DNA of 64,000 bases, taken from NCBI RefSeq assembly GCF_002994745.2, contig NC_037092.1, positions 86,218,398-86,282,397 of the forward strand, read 5' to 3'. Numbering within the stretch: the first letter of the stretch is position 1; each line of letters begins with the position of its first letter. This DNA comes from Rosa chinensis. Taxonomy: Eukaryota > Streptophyta > Magnoliopsida > Rosales > Rosaceae. A model generated the notes under the pieces. That model made no database searches. It was not told the DNA's origin and saw only the letters and a program-made list of their open reading frames with translations. This document shows, in pieces, positions 1-11,189 of the stretch. A program made the translations under genes and the position numbers.

Positions 1-927
1 ACTTAAATAAAAAAATTATATATATATTTTTTACCAACCATAATTAGCTAGAGTTTTAATTTTTTATTTTGGGTTGACCAATGACTTTATGTTGTCTTTG
101 CTAATAAAAACCGCAATATTTTTACTCTTCAAGTCTTTATACGTTTATCTTCTAAAAAAAAAAAGTCTTTATACGTTTATAATTATATAAATAAATGTTA
201 TAAAAATAAAATTAAAATTAAAAAAATAAAACCGTCTAGACCCCTGGGCGCTAGTCCCCTGACCACCGCCCGACTAGCACCTAGCGATTTTTAGAACCTT
301 GGTCTTGTGTAGGTGGTTTTTGTCTTTTAGTTTACTAACTGTTGGTGGCATCGAGGGATCAAACGGTGGCATGTTGGTTAAGGGGTCCAAATCTGGTGGG
401 GTTTGGGACTGGTGCATAGGCTCATTATCTTCTGGGTGATGGCCTTGCGGTGACGTGGTGGTGTTCCTCGAGTCATGATAGTGGTGGGTGTGCACGCATT
501 GGTCATGGTGACAGAGGTAACAATGTGCGTGGAACAGTCTCCCGTAGAGAAGTGAAGGCTAGAGTTGTGCTTGGCTCTACCTCTTCCCTTGGGCTTTGGA
601 CTGCTGCTTTTGGGCCTTTTAGGTTTCTTAGGGTTCTAATTAGTTAGTTATTTCTTTCTAATAATTCCCTACTTTTTTAGGGAGCTATGCACTTTTTGTG
701 TTTGTACTGTGCCTATTTACATAGTGATATCATAGTTTACAAGCTTACTTTTCTTAAGCAAGCAATAATTGTATAATAAGTAGACATATCCTCTATGTAC
801 CACCGTGGTACTACCAAAACTTTTTATTTGTCTATAGATGATAGCGTAAGGGTATGTCGTTCTATCTTGAGTATCAATGATAAGTTGATTTGACTTTATT
901 AAAATTTTTTTTTAATAATTTCATAAT
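1..927. other. AT-rich intergenic DNA with no supported gene
   Basis: I see no coding exon here. The first 240 bases are strongly AT-rich with poly-A and poly-T runs. At about 230-300 there is a GC-rich patch containing gcgctag and ctagcgattttt motifs, which looks like the end of a degraded repeat, but I cannot class it. Short open frames at 274-495 and 450-647 overlap on opposite strands, have biased composition and show no domain. Confidence 0.5.
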
Positions 928-1163
928 TGTTTAAGGAAAACTGAATTGGGAGAGAATTGAGTCGTGTTTTCATTGATAATAGGGACCTCTTTATATAGAG
1001 GGTTATAAGACATAGAATCAGAGTTGTACAAGGAAAGATAATAGTACAATTAATCGGATATCTATGAATATCTCCGAGAATATCTCTAATTCGAAACCCT
1101 ATTACAACTAGGTCAAATAACTTGGAGTTTGGACCAGACACATATTCTGGATTTACTTAAACA
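928..1163 (-). repeat. 3' LTR of Copia copy 1
   Basis: This 236-bp block begins tgtttaagg and ends cttaaaca, with TG/CA ends. It aligns with the LTRs at 45490-45725 and 54605-54840, sharing the ctttatatagag TATA-like segment and the tagaatcagagttgtac segment. The polypurine tract lies directly outside at 1164-1171. Confidence 0.85.
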
Positions 1164-1796
1164 CTCCCCCTTGTGTCACCCAAATGTGGTGCTCCTCTCA
1201 TTGCCTCATTAAAAACCTTGCCAAGTAACAAAAACCCTATGGGACAAAAATAACCTCGGTTGAAGGGGAAAAGGAGCACAACACACCCTTAACGTTTCGA
1301 GACCATACATGTAGACATCTCCCCCTGATGACTACGGTGATGGGAGTTCGGATAACTTTAGCAAACGATGCTACCAATATGTTCCTCGAAAGTAGAATTT
1401 AGGCAATGACTTAGTGAGCAAGCTTGCGACACTGTTCTCAGGTTGAACCTAGTTCACTTTGATCTTGAGGAGAGTCTGTTGTTGCTGATTATCCTTGGTG
1501 TTGTCGTTTTTGATGTAGCCTTGCTTCATTTGTTCAAAACAAGCAGCATTATTCTAAATGTTCGTAGGCTCATCTGTGGTAGATTTCAAACCACAATTGT
1601 TCGAACATGGGTAATTGTGGATCCAATCCATATACATTCACGAACTACTTCGTGAAGAGCAATAATCTCTGCATTGTTTGAAGATATAGTGACTAGGGTC
1701 TGTTTTGTGGACCTCTAAGATATCATGGTCTTTACCCATGATGAACACTTAACCAGTTTGGGAAGACTTTTGTGTGGGTTAGAGTGATACCCAACA

Positions 1797-2210
1797 TTAG
1801 CAAAACCTTCCAAAACACATGTTGTTTTGGGATGGGGATAGTGGACGTAGGCCAGTGTTGGCGGCGTTCCTGGTGTGTGATGGGTCCGAATCCATCATCT
1901 CTCTGTAGGGATAGAACAAGCCCATATCAATCGTACATCTTAAGTACCGAAAGATATCTTTTATACCAATCCAATGGCGTCGCATTGGCGCAGAGCTATA
2001 ACTAGTTAACAAGTTCACAACATATGAGATGTACGGTCTTGTGCATTGAGCTAAGTACAATAATACGCCTATTGTACTTAAGTAAGGCACTCTTGCCTCT
2101 AGCACATCTTCGTCATCATCCTTTAGATGAAGATGATCCTTTTCAGGATCAAGACTACAGACGATCATGGGGGTGCTTGAAGGTTTGACCTTGTCAAAAT
2201 GCCTAAGCAT
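1797..2210 (-). pseudogene. Copia RT / RNase H fragment
   Basis: The frame encodes the conserved late-pol block of plant Copia elements. It starts near MLRHFDKVKPSSTPM and contains YLSTIGVLLYLAQCTRPYIS, followed by the HWIGIKDIFRYLRCTID segment that links the reverse transcriptase to RNase H. The family pattern is well known (LAQ-TRPDI is typical); here D is changed to Y. The frame is broken on both sides, so the polyprotein is not intact. It belongs to the fragment 928-3231 and has closely related copies at 46270-46734 (minus) and 12003-12590 (plus). Confidence 0.85.
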
Positions 2211-3231
2211 CTATCAACACGATGCTCAAGTTTCAAATTGAGACATAATTGTGTTTTCCCAAAATCCTTGATCTCAAACTCGGATTTCAAGTGTTCAGTG
2301 GTTTCCCTTAACTCTTAAAGGGCTTCCAATAAAGATCATGTCTAACATGAACCACGATAGAATCCAAAATTTATTATGGAAACGCGGGGGCATATCCCTT
2401 CCCAATTAAGTAATCACTTTAGTGAGTATTTCAACCTCATTGTAAACGTGCTCCATAGTCTAGAGCCACTTGACTTGGGTAAATGAAGTTCACTATGAAC
2501 TTTCATGTATATTCCGTATCTAGATCCCCAAAGAGATATGTAGTGACCACATTTGTAAGCTGCATGTTTAAATATTCGGAAACTACCAAACTGACAGGGT
2601 AGTGGAGTGCAATGACATCCATTACGAGAGAATATGTCTTATCGTAGTCGATTCCAAGGCGTTTTGTGAGAATCCTTGAGTCATAAGACGAGATTGTCAT
2701 CTCTTTTTTTCATCACGCTTTCTAACAAAGACCCATTAGTCAATAGGTTTTATGTTAGGAGGTGTTGGCATCACTGGCTCAAAAACCTTCCTCTTCGTTA
2801 GAGAATCAAACTTAACCTAGATCGCGTCTTTCCATTTAGGCCAAATTTCGCTACGTTGGCATTCATTCATCAACGGAGCGTGGTTCGATATCATCCGACT
2901 CAACAAACTCATGTGCAACGAAATGCGCAACTACACCATCAATTATGATGGAGTTTCTATCCTATGTCTCATGTACACTAGTGTAATTTTCAAAGAGCTC
3001 TATATTCTCAAGAATAGGTTCTGACATTGAGGCGTCCCCCAACAATAACCATAATCCGAAAGATTCTCATGAGACGGATTTTGAGTGTTGATGATCTAAG
3101 GATTTAGTTGTGTCAAAGTATCCTTCGAACCCACAGGCCTCCCACGCATCCAAACTAGGGCCATGACCTATAACGCCAGAGTGCCACTCTCTTTGGTGCC
3201 ATGCCTTCCTCTGTGTAAGGTGGTGATAGGA

Positions 3232-4790
3232 TCATAATGTGCGACATTTATATTAATATTTCCTTGCATTTTGCCACGCTATTTCTCTTAATAGAAAGTA
3301 TTAATGTTTGTTTTATTGTTTTAGGATTCTTGTGGAGTAAAGGAGAAAAGACGCATGAAAGGTGAAATCAGGAAATCTGCCTATGCAGATCAGTCAACTT
3401 CAACAGAGCACTAAGAGCAGCTCAGAACGAACCGGATAATGATCTTTATATTGTTGAAAAGCCTCGGATGTCTAGTTTCCACATCTTTTTATGGTTCCTC
3501 AATCTCATTTTTCTAGAAGAAGTTATGGTCGATTTAGTACAGGAAGGTCAAGCTATGCGTGAATCTGGTTTTCGATGGGAATTTATATTTACATGAAGAT
3601 TCTAGGGTCTATGACGTCCAAAGGCTTCCCCAATCATACTTGGATACGAATTGGAGATGATGACTCAATCTTGATGACATGAAATTATTTTATTGGCTTG
3701 AAAGTAATTAAACTGTGCACCAATCGAAAGAAACCTCAAGCAACTAAGGAAGGTTTGCAAAGCATAATTGGAGAAGGAAACTAGGGTTGTGTATCTCCTA
3801 TCTTTATAGCCTCTGCAACACAATGAAAAGGACCGCACCCTTCACCTTCTCTTCTATCTCTCTTTCTTTTTCCTCCGCCACCATCTGTTTCTTTTTCTCT
3901 ATTTTTATTTATAACTAAATTACTTTTATTAGGGGCGAGGTTTGAAGCCCCTAAGATATGTTTTTGACAATATTTTGATTCCTGGTTCTGTGATTGCTTT
4001 GTTGTGAAATTGTTTATTTGATTTTGATTTACAGATAACTCTTGCATGTTTATGTTTTATGAATGTGCACATAAAATATTATGATCATGTGAGTGGGACT
4101 AGAAATAAGTATTTAATCTCGTAAACGGTTAATAATGCTTGTTTTAATGGTGGTAAAGCCCATAGGACAATAGGTAAAACCAAATAAAAAGGATTGCATA
4201 CTAGTAGGCGTTCCACACTAGTTTTGCAAACTTGTTTCGATCAAACTTCCACATATGCTTAATGCTTAGAATAAATTGTTGATAGGATAGCGTTCTATAC
4301 CTTGATTGTTTATTCTAAAAGCTTAGTAATGGTGCGTTCATCTTGCTTAAGTAATCTAGGGAAGTAATAAGAACTTATGCAGTGCGTTCACAGTTTGTTC
4401 TTGATTGAAACCTTTTCATGACTTGGTAATTGAAACTGTGATAACAAATTTGTCTTGAGCATGTTTTGGTGGTGTATTTCCGAATCTCTAACATCTTCAT
4501 TCATATCATTGTAAATCCCGCATTGTTTTTATGTTTTATTTTAATTTTCTGTGTTACAAAACCTAAAATCCCCCTTGTTACAATTTCATGTTCACTCATT
4601 AATCTTTCATTATTTTCGTATATACTAATATTCATACTTTGATTCTTTATTTGTTTTGATTCTTTATTCATTATGTAATTACCTGTGTACCCTCAATCCC
4701 TGGCTTGAACGATCCTTACTTATTCTATACTAACAATTACATTTTTACAGGGTTAAGTTGAGCGTCTATTATGGGCGTATCAATTTAGAT
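3232..4790 (+). mobile_element. LTR-like block (probable solo LTR or non-autonomous LTR element)
   Basis: The block starts tgataggatcataatg exactly where Copia copy 1 loses homology to copy 3, and ends near gggcgtatca. It has no coding capacity. The 3' part (4690-4790), with a cctggcttgaacgatcctta-type segment before the end, resembles the 3' ends of plant Gypsy LTRs. I found no 5-bp target duplication (ggtgg on the left, attta on the right), so the right boundary or the solo-LTR reading may be wrong. The orientation is inferred from that 3' segment. Confidence 0.45.
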
Positions 4791-5505
4791 TGAGGGACCA
4801 AGGCAGTCAAGTTAATTTGTCCACAGTAAGACCAATTAAAGTATTGTATTGAAATGAAACAAACAAGAAATACAATCCAGAGCTCCACAATTCAATGCAA
4901 CCAATCCTAACAGTATATACGCCATTCAGTTTCATTTGTAAACAAAGCACTCTATTGATTTACCGAAACTGCTTCGGCCATCAAAAAAATGCAAGTATAT
5001 TATGAATGCATGCCAATTATGGCACTGTCAATAACAAATCATTACCTTCCAATACTAACAAAACTATCTACCACAACTTGCCCATACAATCTCTCACCCG
5101 CTAAATATCTTCATTTGGAACAGGGGAAGACATGAAACGCCAAACCCTAATCGAACATCAATAAATCATATTTCTACAACAGAAATGACTGAAGTTATAA
5201 CAAGCAGTCAAGCATGCACTCTACCAGAGTAAGCCAAGATTTGGTGGCCGAACACAGGATTCCAAAGCAAATTATAGAACATGGATGAGTTGTCAGCCTG
5301 CTTCTTTGGGTCGAATAGAGCTGGTATCAAAAGCAAAGATATAAGCAGTGGATTATACCTTTTCTTTTTCTTCTTTAAATGGGTGAAAGTATTGTTTTTT
5401 GATCGCTTTCATGGAAGTTGTGAGTGCAGATATGAGCACTATGAAGCAGTGAAACCAGTGGAATTTACCTCATTACCATCACAACTTATAGCTGAATAAA
5501 TCTTT
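4791..5505. other. 3' flank of the TIR-kinase pseudogene
   Basis: This AT-rich stretch follows the stop codon of the kinase frame on the minus strand and probably includes its 3' untranslated region. I see no other exon in it. A 72-codon frame on plus (5281-5499) has no recognisable domain. Confidence 0.5.
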
Positions 5506-7825
5506 TCAACTCTGCCTGTGGTGATTGTAAGGAGATACTGATCCAGAAGACGTGGGAGGAAGGGGCTTATTTACAAACGGATGTTCTAAAAGCTGAGCAG
5601 CAGTGGGACGATTATCTGGCTTAACTTGTAAGCATCGATGGATAAAATCTTGTGCCTCTCTTGAAAGAGAATCAGGAACCAGAGGGAGCTTCCCCATCAT
5701 AATTTTACATGCTGCCGCCATCTGTTTAAAGAAGAAGAGATAATGTTATCCAAACAAAATAGGGGTTGAAGAGATAAATAGTCTAGTAACTCTGAACCAT
5801 AAAGAGTCTAATGAAAATGGCACAAACCCATTCAAGATTAGGGTATGGAACCTCCCTAGTTAACATCTCCAACACAGTACATCCAAGACTCCATATATCA
5901 GCTGGAAGGCCATAACCTGGACTTTCAGGGTTAACAACCTGTACAATAATAGCTTGGCTAAGAAATCCTAAAAAAATGGACACAACAAACTACAGGATAC
6001 AATCACCATACGCAACCTCTTGGTCAATAAACTGGTAACGTATAAGTAGCTTGCACCTTTTCAAATTTGCAAAAGCCAAGAAATCACCTAAATGCTAGAA
6101 AAATATAATTCTGAACCAACCTATGTTGGTTTTAAGATTCAGATTGCAAGATAGCTACAATCAAAATCCCATCCCCTCAATCACAAACATCCATCAGCCT
6201 ATGAAGTTATCTAGCCTTATAAAAAAAGCTACGGAAAGTCATTGGGGAGAAAATACAGGTTCAAACACACGATACGAAACAATTGTTGCGCCAACAAATA
6301 ATCTCCTTGGTACTTGAGCAATCATTGCTACAAGCATAAAGAACTAAAGTTACTGTTCATTCTGAAATGACCATCTTAACTAAAACTGTTAACTATCATA
6401 ATTACTTTCTGAACTTAACCCAATTTCTTTCAATATGCTCTTGGGATGAGTTAACTCAGTAGAATTAACATAATTTAATGAAACTACATAATAGTGCCAT
6501 GTATCTGGCTGTGTTCTTTGGAGAAAGAATTAATTATCTAATCAGAAATAGTTTGGATCTGTTATCTACCATTTTCTTCTTTTCTTAAAACCAATAAAGA
6601 AAGAGAACAAAACGAAGAGGACAGTAAGAAGAGGGAAACAGAGAGAAGATACATTAAAATTTACTTACAGACTAAAAACAATTTTAAAAAGCTTATAGTT
6701 TTAGTTTTTATGCATCCTCCTTCCTCTCCTTTTCACCTTTCTCATTTCCCTTTCATACTTTTCCTTCTCTTTATTGTGATTATAAAATAAAAAAACATGT
6801 AGACATTCTGAAATAAGCCGAACAAGAGAAGGGGAATCAACATAATTCAGAAAGCTAGACATTAGCCAAGGGCCACCTCCGATGCATATACTGTATCATA
6901 GTTACAAATGGTGGTATAGATTAGATTAGAACAATATACCAAGTTACACCTAGGCAAAATCGGTTAGACTAATTAATATCATGCCATTACATTGCCCACT
7001 TTATAATTCCCATCTTCTTGTATTTCAAATTTGTTTTTGTGTTATGGTAAACATAACTTTTTATATTCTATATCACTTTACTGATTCCTCCAGCCAGTTG
7101 TTTAACAATATCCTCTGTTTCTAATAAATGTTATATTTGGAATCCAACAACCTAATCAAAGCGACTAACAAAAATTCTGTTGGAGTTCAAGAAGCAAGAA
7201 TTGTTCATGAAAATCATCCTGCAAGGATCATTAAATTTATCAGTGATGGCAGTAGAATAAGACACGAGTGATTGATTTGGAAGTATTACAGGCATGTCCT
7301 CCAATAACAGAGCTGCTAAGCACACAAACTAATACAAAATTTTAAAGTCAAAAGTGCAAAGGCAAACCTCAGGGGCCATCCAGTTTGCAGTTCCTTGGCA
7401 AGATAACATGTCGTTCGTTTTGATAGCCTGGAAAGAGGACGCAACACACATTATAAGGAGAAATAATTCACAACCTTGTGGGAACTACGAACTGAAAACA
7501 ATGAAATACAATTGAATTTGGAGAAAATAGGACAAACCTTTGCCAATCCAAAGTCCGCAAGCTTCACAGATCCATTAGCATGCACCAAAATATTTGCGCA
7601 TTTAATGTCCCTGAATGCAAGAACAAAAAGATGAGAATAAATGTACCAAAAATTACAAGGCAAAGGATGATCAGGATTTGTGATGGTGCACCAATTTGTT
7701 TTCTCAGTTTTTTAGAATGAATCCTCACATGAATATGGCTCATTGGTGGGACTTTAGAATCTTCTGAGATCAATACAGCCAAAACCATAATTTTCACATA
7801 AATATACATATGTCACCTGAGTTAC

Positions 7826-7983
7826 CTGTGAATCACATTTTGGTCATGAAGATACTTCAGACCTTGCAAGATCTGTCTAGTGTATACAGAGACATGCGAA
7901 TCTGTAAGAGGGTATGTTTGATATAGCTTTCGAAGGGAGCCTTCGGTTACAAGTTCCAGCAAGATATAGAGCTTTGATTCATC
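7826..7983 (-). pseudogene. Kinase exon 5 with a lost splice acceptor
   Basis: The exon encodes DESKLYILLELVTEGSLRKL through QILQGLKYLHDQNVIH and joins in phase with DIKCANILV to give HRD. The base pair directly before it (7984-7985) reads TG on the minus strand instead of AG, in an otherwise normal acceptor context (ggtctttg-C-TG). Splicing at this point should fail, or use another AG. Confidence 0.75.
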
Positions 7984-8237
7984 CAGCAAAGACCAATCAG
8001 AAAATATAAATAATATAACGGTGCTCACAAATAATTGGATTCACAGGGATAAGAGCTATGAAAAATTAATAATGAATCAATAAATGGCTTAACTGCTTCA
8101 CAACAAATACACCTCCTAGTATTGATGCAACGAGTTCCTCATACTATTGGGCTCAAACAGAAGTATCATAGAGTACGGACACTAGATGATAAGGTAACCT
8201 CCCAAATAAATGCATAACAGTGTGGACAAGCATGTTT

Positions 8238-8425
8238 ACAATTATCTACAGTGAGTTTGTATGTGAGAAAAAAGAAATTAAACAAAGATGCTAACTGCAT
8301 AAAATAAATCCTTTAACAGAAAGGCAAAATATACCACTTTGTTGTGATTATTTCATATTACAATTATCTGAAGTGAGTTTGTATGTGAGAAAAAAGAAAT
8401 TAAACAAAGATGCTAACTGCATAAA
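8238..8425. repeat. Direct duplication inside a kinase intron
   Basis: A 66-bp segment starting acaattatct and ending gcataaa occurs at 8238-8303 and again at 8360-8425, nearly identical and 122 bp apart. It lies in the intron between kinase exons 4 and 5 and looks like a simple local duplication. Confidence 0.85.
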
Positions 8426-8616
8426 CAAATCAATGTCACGTCAATAAGTTTCAAATAAAAGTAAGCCTCTACATATCACTACATGAATCTGTAGCAAAGT
8501 AGCAATATCATATCATGAACAGAATTTGGGACATCCATGAGTACATACTATTGTAGAAAAGTTCATAGCATAGCTAAGTAACTATCCATGGGAATAGACT
8601 ATAGAATAATGGGTAC

Positions 8617-8679
8617 CTTTTGTGTGCCCTAATATTGAACTATGTTCTCATGTTCAAACTGGCTCAGAAGAGCAATCTC
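8617..8679 (-). pseudogene. Kinase exon 4 with an in-frame stop
   Basis: The 63-nt exon encodes EIALLSQFEHENIVQY, then TAG, then GTQK. It corresponds to the alphaC to beta4 part of the MEKK kinase domain. The stop is at 8629-8631, where family members carry R, L or F. Both splice sites (cttccag and ggtacc) look normal, so the stop is in a real exon and not a wrongly included intron. Confidence 0.8.
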
Positions 8680-9597
8680 CTGGAAGAAAAACAAAAACAA
8701 AAACAGACAATGAGAAGAAGAGCATCTCAACAAGGAACAAAAAACGAGGTAGAGTACTCTACCTGTCTACGATTACTGAATCAATTACTTAATAGTTAAT
8801 ATGAGGGACATGCAATTTCAGGACATAACATGAAATACAAGCCAATGTCACCTGTTCAAGTTGAGATACTCTTCTTTGATCAAGCAAGGGAACTTCCTTG
8901 ACAGCAATGAAGCGTCCACAACTGAAAGATATCAAAATCATATTCAACAAAGATCTTGAAGATATCAGAGCTAAAGAAAAGATGAAAACGTGGAACCACT
9001 GTTTTAATAAACATTATATGAGAAAATTTGTCAGTATATAAGTGCATTGGAAACAAAGAAAAGTTCACTTTAATACAGTTATAAATTTTTCATAAGGCCA
9101 TAAGGGAACAAGGATTTTATCCATGGAAGTAAGATACTGCAGAAGTTGCAAGAATGAAAGGAACAAGTGGATAGGCGTCCTCACTCCCCTATTAAAAGAT
9201 AAGAGATACCACAAAGGCTCAATAGTCTCATAACGGGCCTAGCTAGAGCATGGAAGGTTCAAACTTTCTCTTCACACTGAGCAGAGCTGGTCTTTTCATC
9301 ACTATATCACTAAGTCCACTGAGTTTATCTATCTTCTTCCCTCACTTGAATTTTGAAGCAATCAGCCTAAAATACTGGTTATATCACATCACATATTGAA
9401 GTTTCGACCCTTCACAGGCATGGGTTTACCATTCAATCCACCTAATCCTAAATGTAGAGATAACTGTGAACTAGAGAAACGAGATATAAAATTGAACAAC
9501 TCCGATCTCAAGCAATGCAAGATAATGAATTTTAAGACATCTACAAGATTGAGCATTCATAATTAAGCAGCTAAAATGAGTTTTGAGCAGCACTTAC

Positions 9598-9816
9598 TCA
9601 GTAATTCCTTCATACACAGACCCGAAAGAGCCGCTGCCGAGAAGATCACCCTTTTTCCAATTAGTGACAGTAAGCTTAGGCTTCCCAGAACAACACCCGC
9701 TCGGCCCCGCCAATGTGCCTTCAATTTTTGTCGAGTCAGGGCTCTGGGATACCACCACAGATTGTAGTTTACTGTACACATTTTCCACAATGTCTTCGAC
9801 AAGATCTTTGTCGGTG
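9598..9816 (-). pseudogene. Junction exon: TNL-type linker joined to kinase P-loop
   Basis: After the acceptor (cttccttgtag) the exon reads TDKDLVEDIVENVYSKLQ. This is the linker that normally leads from a TIR into an NB-ARC domain. It then passes through about 35 residues of unique sequence into NWKKGDLLGSGSFGSVYEG, the start of a MEKK-type kinase. The first 13 codons match TEREVVEAIVESV at the same position of the NLR exon at 32509, in DNA as well as protein. The chimera therefore lies inside one exon, not at a misassembled intergenic joint. The exon ends in phase 2 before a gtaagt donor. Confidence 0.85.
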
Positions 9817-9906
9817 CTACAAGGAAGAATTAAGGGTCAGCTATATTAATAAGCACAAGTATAACTCTTGGTAATATATTGAGATAGCTACTGTCATGAT
9901 GCTTAC

Positions 9907-10374
9907 TCGTAATCCCGCGTATCCCACCCTGACAAATTGGCCACTTTTGTTAAAGCATTTGTATCGCCTTGCATGCTTGGCGAAAGCATCTTGAAAACTC
10001 CCCTTTTGATTTCTTACATCACTAGGGTTGACCTTATAAAAAACTGGAAGAATTCTACGACCATCCTCGATGAACTGAAAAATCTTTGTAAGTTCATCCA
10101 AACACCAAGCAGAATGAGCATACTTTTGGGACAGAACAACAATTGCCAACCTTGATCCTTCAATTGCCTTTAGGAGAGTGGGAGAAACATCATCCCCTAC
10201 GTGATGATCTGGACTATCCATGAATGTTTTAACTCCCCTCCTCTGCAGCCCATCGTATAGTTGAGATGTAAAACCGCTTCGAGTGTCAGCACCCCTGAAA
10301 CTCAAATACACGTAATACCCCTGAAACCCCTCAAGAAACCGCTTAAGAGCTGATGAACGAAATAATTCTGACAT
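9907..10374 (-). pseudogene. TIR domain exon of the chimeric gene
   Basis: The exon opens with MSELF; an upstream in-frame ATG at 10416 is an alternative start. The TIR core has YVYLSFRGADTR (betaA), the GDDVSPTLLKAIEGS box, VVLSQKYAHSAWCLDEL carrying the conserved catalytic glutamate, and PVFYKVNPSDVRNQKGSF. After FAKHA the frame is lost. The expected end, ALTKVANLSGWDTRDY, is read in another frame just before the donor at 9906. Compared with the paralogous TIR at 18.7-22.0 kb, about 23 nt are missing between the conserved AAGCATG and GCTTTAA. The exon ends in phase 2, as in the NLR at 33 kb. Confidence 0.85.
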
Positions 10375-10679
10375 GTTTACTTGGTTTTTGGCAATTAACC
10401 GGGACAAGAATAACATTGTTTTAGAGAACCAAAAGAAAAACCGAGGTGTCAAGAACAACAGGCAAAGAAACCAAAAGCAAGGGGAATAATGAAGAGAGAC
10501 TATCTAACTAAATCGACTCTGAATTCAAAGCCCCAAATCTTATCGCGTCTTTGTTTATATTTTCAACCACACATATCTTATCTTGTCGTGTCTTCAATTA
10601 CATATCGTGCAACTAGTCCTTGCTCCTTTGTCCAGTGAATATTATTTCTGATGAGTAATATGACTGCCAATATCTTTAA

Positions 10680-11140
10680 TTTTCATTTCCCGCGATTGGG
10701 GAACTCCACATGTTTGCTCCAAGGTATAGGCTAATAACATAAAACACCCAAAGTACAATTTTTCTTTTATTCTTTTCGAAAGGGCTTAAAAGGAGAGGGT
10801 ACACTTCCAGGAACCAATCAAGTCATAAAGTCATTGAGTCAAAAATCAAAGCAACATAGGAAAACTACCATGATAACATGGAAATGTTGAAAATTGTATG
10901 TGCATTGCATACATACCCTGCAGAAAAAATTTGCTGAAGCAATATTCCTGAGCATGTCAACTGATCACTTCACTGTCACAACTCACAAGGTTTATTCAAT
11001 GGCTTTTTGGATCCCTTTCACAGGTGTTTTGAACCTGAAAAGTTTTTTTAGTTTGTCTATTGAGTTTGAGGCCCCAGCTACATCACCAAACTTGATATAT
11101 TGACATACAGAAGTAAAACAAGTCCCTGTAACCATCCAAC
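10680..11140. repeat. Segmental duplication, copy 1 (upstream of the TIR-kinase gene)
   Basis: About 420 bp, from cacatgtttgctccaaggtatagg to gatatattgacatacag, match 23870-24290 in the same orientation with scattered differences. Both copies sit a short way upstream of a minus-strand TIR exon, so a block of upstream sequence plus TIR was duplicated. The segment contains possible exon-like stretches on minus, for example one encoding KLKKLFRFKTPVKGI, but I do not recognise the protein. Confidence 0.8.
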
Positions 11141-11189
11141 TCATCTCATGAGAATGTTCCGGCTTAAGATTATCGTTGGGAGACGTCTA

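Larger units (their letters stand above)
928..3231 (-). mobile_element. Copia retrotransposon fragment, copy 1 (3' part)
   Basis: The fragment reads on the minus strand. It has a 236-bp LTR at 928-1163 (TG...CA), next to a polypurine tract read as cccccttg-type sequence on plus just after 1163. Interior sequence follows, with RNase H and reverse transcriptase remnants up to about 3231. The LTR and interior match the larger Copia element at 45490-54840 almost line by line, including the region of the Copia RT N-terminus at 2820-3060. Many stops and frame changes make it dead. It is cut at its 5' side near 3231, where an LTR-like block begins. Gag and integrase are missing. Confidence 0.85.
5506..10374 (-). 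pseudogene. TIR - MAPKKK (MEKK1-like) chimeric gene, damaged
   Basis: I reconstruct nine exons by splice phase: 10374-9907 (TIR), 9816-9598 (linker plus P-loop), 8921-8852, 8679-8617, 7983-7826, 7610-7538, 7427-7368, 5938-5828 and 5721-5506. The kinase part has a P-loop GSGSFGSVYEG, AVKEV lysine, HRD split across the 7826/7610 junction, DFGLAK, activation loop CQGTANWMAPE and a complete C-lobe ending [12 protein letters not shown]. This is the MEKK1/MAPKKK family signature. MEKKs phosphorylate MAPK kinases in immune cascades. TIR domains are NAD-cleaving immune modules. Three lesions argue against function: a deletion of about 23 nt with frameshift near the end of the TIR exon, an in-frame TAG in exon 4, and a lost AG acceptor before exon 5. 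All later exons stay in phase, so decay is recent. Confidence 0.85.

Noticed and set aside
9583..9849. Plus-strand frames over the kinase P-loop exon
   Set aside because: They are antisense to a well-supported kinase exon. Their resemblance to a plus frame at 32333 only reflects the shared linker.
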